From LSUCC0057 sp048549915 (lineage in GTDB: Bacteria; Pseudomonadota; Gammaproteobacteria; Pseudomonadales; Porticoccaceae), in NCBI GenBank assembly GCA_048549915.1, contig JBLYYE010000049.1, positions 1-23,866 on the forward strand: a stretch of 23,866 nucleotides of DNA, read 5' to 3'. Both the position numbers and the translations under genes were made by a program. Positions 21,058 through 23,866 of this stretch are shown in pieces (position 1 is the first letter of the stretch; every line of letters begins with the position of its first letter). The notes under the pieces were generated by a model, which was given only the letters and a program-made list of their open reading frames with translations, was not told the origin of the DNA and ran no database searches.

Positions 21058-22737
21058 ATGATTTTTAACTGCAAAAATTTTTTGGCCTTTATCGCCACGC
21101 TCTCACTAAACTTGCTGATGCCCAGTGTATCTCTCGCCGCGGGGACTATTGATGGCAATATTGAGCAGCAGCCGGTGAATACTACGGCCATTATCATGTT
21201 TGCTGTATTTGTTATTTCCACCCTTGGGATCAGTTACTGGTCTTCGAAAAAGACGCAAAGTAGCAGTGACTTTTACACCGCAGGTGGCAACATCAGCGGC
21301 TTGCAAAATGGCACCGCAATTGCCGGCGACTTTATGTCCGCGGCCTCATTTTTAGGTATCAGCGGCTTGATGTTTATGTTCGGCTTCGATGGCCTTATCT
21401 TTGCTATTGGCGCCATGGCCGGCTGGCCGATGTTGCTGTTTTTACTGGCCAAGCGTATCCGCAATATGGGCAGTTACACCTTTACCGATGTGGTTTCTCT
21501 GCGCCTGGATCGGACTAAAATCCGCAGCGTTGGCATTGGTGGTACCATTACTGTGGTGGTTATGTACCTGATAGCGCAGATGGTCGGTGCTGGTAAATTG
21601 ATCCAACTGCTGTTTGGCCTCCCCTACGAAACCGCGGTCATCACTGTGGGCATTTTAGTTATCGCCTATGTCACCTTTGGCGGCATGCTGGCCACCACTT
21701 GGGTACAAATTATCAAAGCGGTACTGTTGCTCAGCGGCGCGACAATCATTGCCGTGCTGGTGTTGATGGAAACAGGCTTTAGCTTTGATGCCGTTCTCGC
21801 CGGCGCAGTGGCCAACCACCCGAAAGGCGAGGCGATCTTGCACCCCGGAGTGCTCTACAACGACCCCATTCAAGTGGCGACTGTACTGGTCTCGATGTCG
21901 TTCGGGATACTCGGCCTGCCGCATATCTTGATGCGCTTATTCACCGTTGCCAACATTCAAGAAGCTAAGCGCTCGGTCTATGTTGCGTCCACGTTGATTG
22001 GCTATTTTTATCTGGCACTGATCATTATCGGCTTTGGCACCATCTTTTTGCTCTACCAACAGCCCGAGCTATTTGTGGATGGCAAGATCATCGGCGGTGG
22101 CAATATGGTGGCAATCCACCTTGCCAACGTCGTGGGTGGCGATCTGTTGATGGGCTTTATGTCGGCAGTCGCATTTGCCACTATTTTAGCGGTTGTTGCC
22201 GGTTTAACCGTATCGGGGGCCGCCGCAATATCCCATGATCTGTACGCTGGTATTATCTGTAAAGGTGAACCGGATGCGGCAACTGAACTGCGCATCACCC
22301 GCATCACTACTGTTGTGATTGGCATTATCGCTATCGCGCTGGGGATTCTCTTTCAGAACGAAAACGTCGCCTTCTTGGCAGCGATGCCAATGGTAGTCGC
22401 TGCATCGGTGAACTTCCCAGTGCTGTTTTTGGCCCTGTTCTGGTCTGGCACAACGACTCGCGGCGCAATAAGCGGCGCGGTTGTCGGCCTACTCGCCTCG
22501 GTAATACTCATTGTGATTGGCCCGCAGGTGTGGGTGAGTGTGCTCGGCAACGAACGCGCGCTGTTCCCCTACAACTACCCGGCACTATTCACTATGCCGG
22601 TAGCCTTCTTGGTCGCCTACCTTGTCTCTAAAGCAGATCGCTCTGAGCGCGCTAGCATAGACCGTCAAAATTACCATGATCTGATCATTCGCTCTGAATA
22701 CGGCACCGAGGAAGCACTTAGTGTAGCTAAACACTAA
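21058..22737 (+). CDS. Sodium:solute symporter, ActP-like
   Basis: The protein has 559 residues and around 13 hydrophobic helices, with an N-terminal signal-like helix (MIFNCKNFLAFIATLSLNLLMPSVSLAAG). SSS-family features are DFYTAGGNISGLQNGTAIAGDFMSAASFLGISGLMFMFGFDGLIFAIG (71-118), TFTDVVSLRL, MLATTWVQIIKAVLLLSG and GLPHILMRLFTVANIQEAKRSV. This is the ActP (acetate/cation) branch. In the operon it would import the substrate, a carboxylate, with Na+. The gene is followed by a bidirectional terminator, which ends the operon. The substrate is inferred only from context. Confidence 0.93.
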   Translation: MIFNCKNFLAFIATLSLNLLMPSVSLAAGTIDGNIEQQPVNTTAIIMFAVFVISTLGISYWSSKKTQSSSDFYTAGGNISGLQNGTAIAGDFMSAASFLGISGLMFMFGFDGLIFAIGAMAGWPMLLFLLAKRIRNMGSYTFTDVVSLRLDRTKIRSVGIGGTITVVVMYLIAQMVGAGKLIQLLFGLPYETAVITVGILVIAYVTFGGMLATTWVQIIKAVLLLSGATIIAVLVLMETGFSFDAVLAGAVANHPKGEAILHPGVLYNDPIQVATVLVSMSFGILGLPHILMRLFTVANIQEAKRSVYVASTLIGYFYLALIIIGFGTIFLLYQQPELFVDGKIIGGGNMVAIHLANVVGGDLLMGFMSAVAFATILAVVAGLTVSGAAAISHDLYAGIICKGEPDAATELRITRITTVVIGIIAIALGILFQNENVAFLAAMPMVVAASVNFPVLFLALFWSGTTTRGAISGAVVGLLASVILIVIGPQVWVSVLGNERALFPYNYPALFTMPVAFLVAYLVSKADRSERASIDRQNYHDLIIRSEYGTEEALSVAKH

Positions 22738-22754
22738 CGGTAAGCTTGGCCCAT

Positions 22755-22785
22755 AAAAAAACCGCGCCAAAGCGCGGTTTTTTTT
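22755..22785. terminator. Bidirectional intrinsic terminator
   Basis: The stem ACCGCGC (22761-22767) pairs with GCGCGGT (22772-22778) around the loop CAAA. It is flanked by a run of As on the left (22755-22760) and Ts on the right (22779-22785), which makes a strong hairpin with a U-tract in both orientations. It lies between the convergent symporter and aldehyde dehydrogenase genes. Confidence 0.95.
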
Positions 22786-22799
22786 ATGCTGAAAGGACC

Positions 22800-23866
22800 C
22801 TAGTGAACCGGGTTGCTGTACGCCTTGTTAATGTTGATCACCTTCATGGCGGTGAACTCTAACAGACCTTCGCGGCCCCACTCTACCCCCATGCCAGACT
22901 GTTTGGCAGGTGGGAACGGGATGTTGGGGCCAAACGCGCAGTGCTGGTTAATCCAGACAGTGCCGGTATCAAGCCGCTCTGCAACCGCGTGGGCGCGCTC
23001 GGGGTTTGAGGACCAGACTGAGCCACCGAGACCGAAGTCTGAGGCGTTGGCGCGGGCGATAGCATCATCCAGATCGCTGTAGCGGACAATCGGCAGAACG
23101 GGTCCGAACGGTTCTTCATCAACAACGCGAGCTCCATCGGTGATATCCCGCACGACCGTAAGTGGGACAATAAAGCCTGGGCCTTCGGGAATGTCGCCGC
23201 CGGCAATGACATTGCCGTTAGCTTTGGCATCGGCAATATAGTCGCAGACTTTCTCATACTGCATACGGTTTTGAACAGGGCCAAACTGCACCCCTTCGGC
23301 ACTGCCATCGCCCACTACTGCGGCATTGGCCAGGGCGCCAATTTCACTGCACAGCTCGTCGTAAATGGCATCGTGTACATAGAGGCGTTTAAGGGCGATA
23401 CACACTTGGCCGGAGTTAATAAATGAAGCGCCAAAGATACCCTCTGCAGCCGCTTTGGGGTCGACATCATCGAGCACAATGGCCGCATCGTTACCGCCGA
23501 GCTCCAACGTGAGGCGCTTGAGCGTGCCGGCAGCCGAGGCCATGATCTTCTTGCCGGTCGGCGTTGAACCGGTAAATGATATTTTTGCGATACCCGGGTG
23601 GGCGGTAATCGCTTGGCCTAGGGAGTTGTCGTCGGCAATAATATTAAGCACACCAGCAGGGAAGATTGCGGCGGCCAATTCGGCCAGACGCAATGAGCTC
23701 AGTGGCGTGGTTGGAGCGGGCTTAATGATCATGGTGTTACCCGCTACCAGTGCTGGCGCAAGCTTATACATGGTGATCAACAGCGGAAAGTTCCATGGGC
23801 AGATGCCGGCGACGACGCCGAGCGGACGGCGCAGCACTTCCAGGCGCTGGTTGTCATCTTCGCTGA
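22800..23866 (-). CDS. NAD(P)-dependent aldehyde dehydrogenase (N-terminus beyond the window)
   Basis: The stop is at 22800-22802. The frame stays open to the window edge with no stop, giving about 355 residues and missing roughly the first 120-140. Motifs are ICPWNFPL, KPAPTTPLSS, FTGSTPTGKKIM, LELGGNDAAIVLDDVD (catalytic Glu), NSGQVCIALKRLYV (catalytic Cys), EEPFGPVLPIVRY and PPAKQSGMGVEWGREGLLEFTAMKVINI. It oxidises an aldehyde to the acid. Its relation to the catabolic operon is uncertain: it is on the opposite strand and separated by the terminator, but its position suggests a role with the same pathway. GTG 23837 is not taken as the start because the conserved frame continues upstream. 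Confidence 0.93.
   Translation of the reverse strand, partial: SEDDNQRLEVLRRPLGVVAGICPWNFPLLITMYKLAPALVAGNTMIIKPAPTTPLSSLRLAELAAAIFPAGVLNIIADDNSLGQAITAHPGIAKISFTGSTPTGKKIMASAAGTLKRLTLELGGNDAAIVLDDVDPKAAAEGIFGASFINSGQVCIALKRLYVHDAIYDELCSEIGALANAAVVGDGSAEGVQFGPVQNRMQYEKVCDYIADAKANGNVIAGGDIPEGPGFIVPLTVVRDITDGARVVDEEPFGPVLPIVRYSDLDDAIARANASDFGLGGSVWSSNPERAHAVAERLDTGTVWINQHCAFGPNIPFPPAKQSGMGVEWGREGLLEFTAMKVININKAYSNPVH

Overview
The window looks like a chromosomal segment of a free-living, probably marine gammaproteobacterium. That placement is inference. It rests on an RfaH-type antiterminator with an ops-like site, a YciH-type SUI1 protein, a TviB-type sugar dehydrogenase, a mid-range GC content and dense operons. 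No plasmid, phage or transposase gene was found.

Region 1 (1-7730, all minus strand) is a cell-envelope and polysaccharide locus. In transcription order it holds a voltage-gated-type K+ channel, a cardiolipin synthase and rfaH, then a 254-base leader with two neighbouring perfect dyads and an ops-like element. After that come a small EPS-type MarR regulator, galU and, at the window edge, the start of a TviB-family UDP-sugar dehydrogenase. Between galU and the dehydrogenase sit accessory genes: a DUF4143 ATPase and an HTH/AbiEii-type toxin-antitoxin pair whose promoter is bracketed by a perfect 14-base inverted repeat. A perfect 24-base palindrome follows galU.

Region 2 (7731-10891) has ordinary housekeeping or stress genes. 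On the plus strand are a PIG3-type quinone oxidoreductase, yciH, a GFA-family zinc protein and yjdM. A LysR regulator converges on them.

Region 3 (10967-23866) is a catabolic island. A metallo-beta-lactamase-fold protein that lacks the second metal site is divergent from a MarR regulator. A second MarR gene and a tandem rubredoxin/rubredoxin-reductase fusion run left from a shared promoter-operator at about 14797-14844. From the same site an apparent eight-gene operon runs right: acyl-CoA ligase, cysteine-less thiolase-like protein, DUF35 partner, SDR dehydrogenase, Rieske oxygenase alpha and beta, a small membrane protein and a sodium:solute symporter. It ends at a strong bidirectional hairpin terminator. 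A partial aldehyde dehydrogenase converges from the right edge.

My reading, as inference, is that the island imports a carboxylic (probably aromatic) acid, activates it to a CoA thioester and processes it by a thiolase-like/DUF35 enzyme, an SDR and a Rieske oxygenase. No conventional ferredoxin or ferredoxin reductase is present, and the double-rubredoxin reductase is linked to the operon through the shared regulatory region. That enzyme may be the electron supplier, which would be an unusual arrangement and is the most interesting hypothesis here. The substrate cannot be read from sequence alone.
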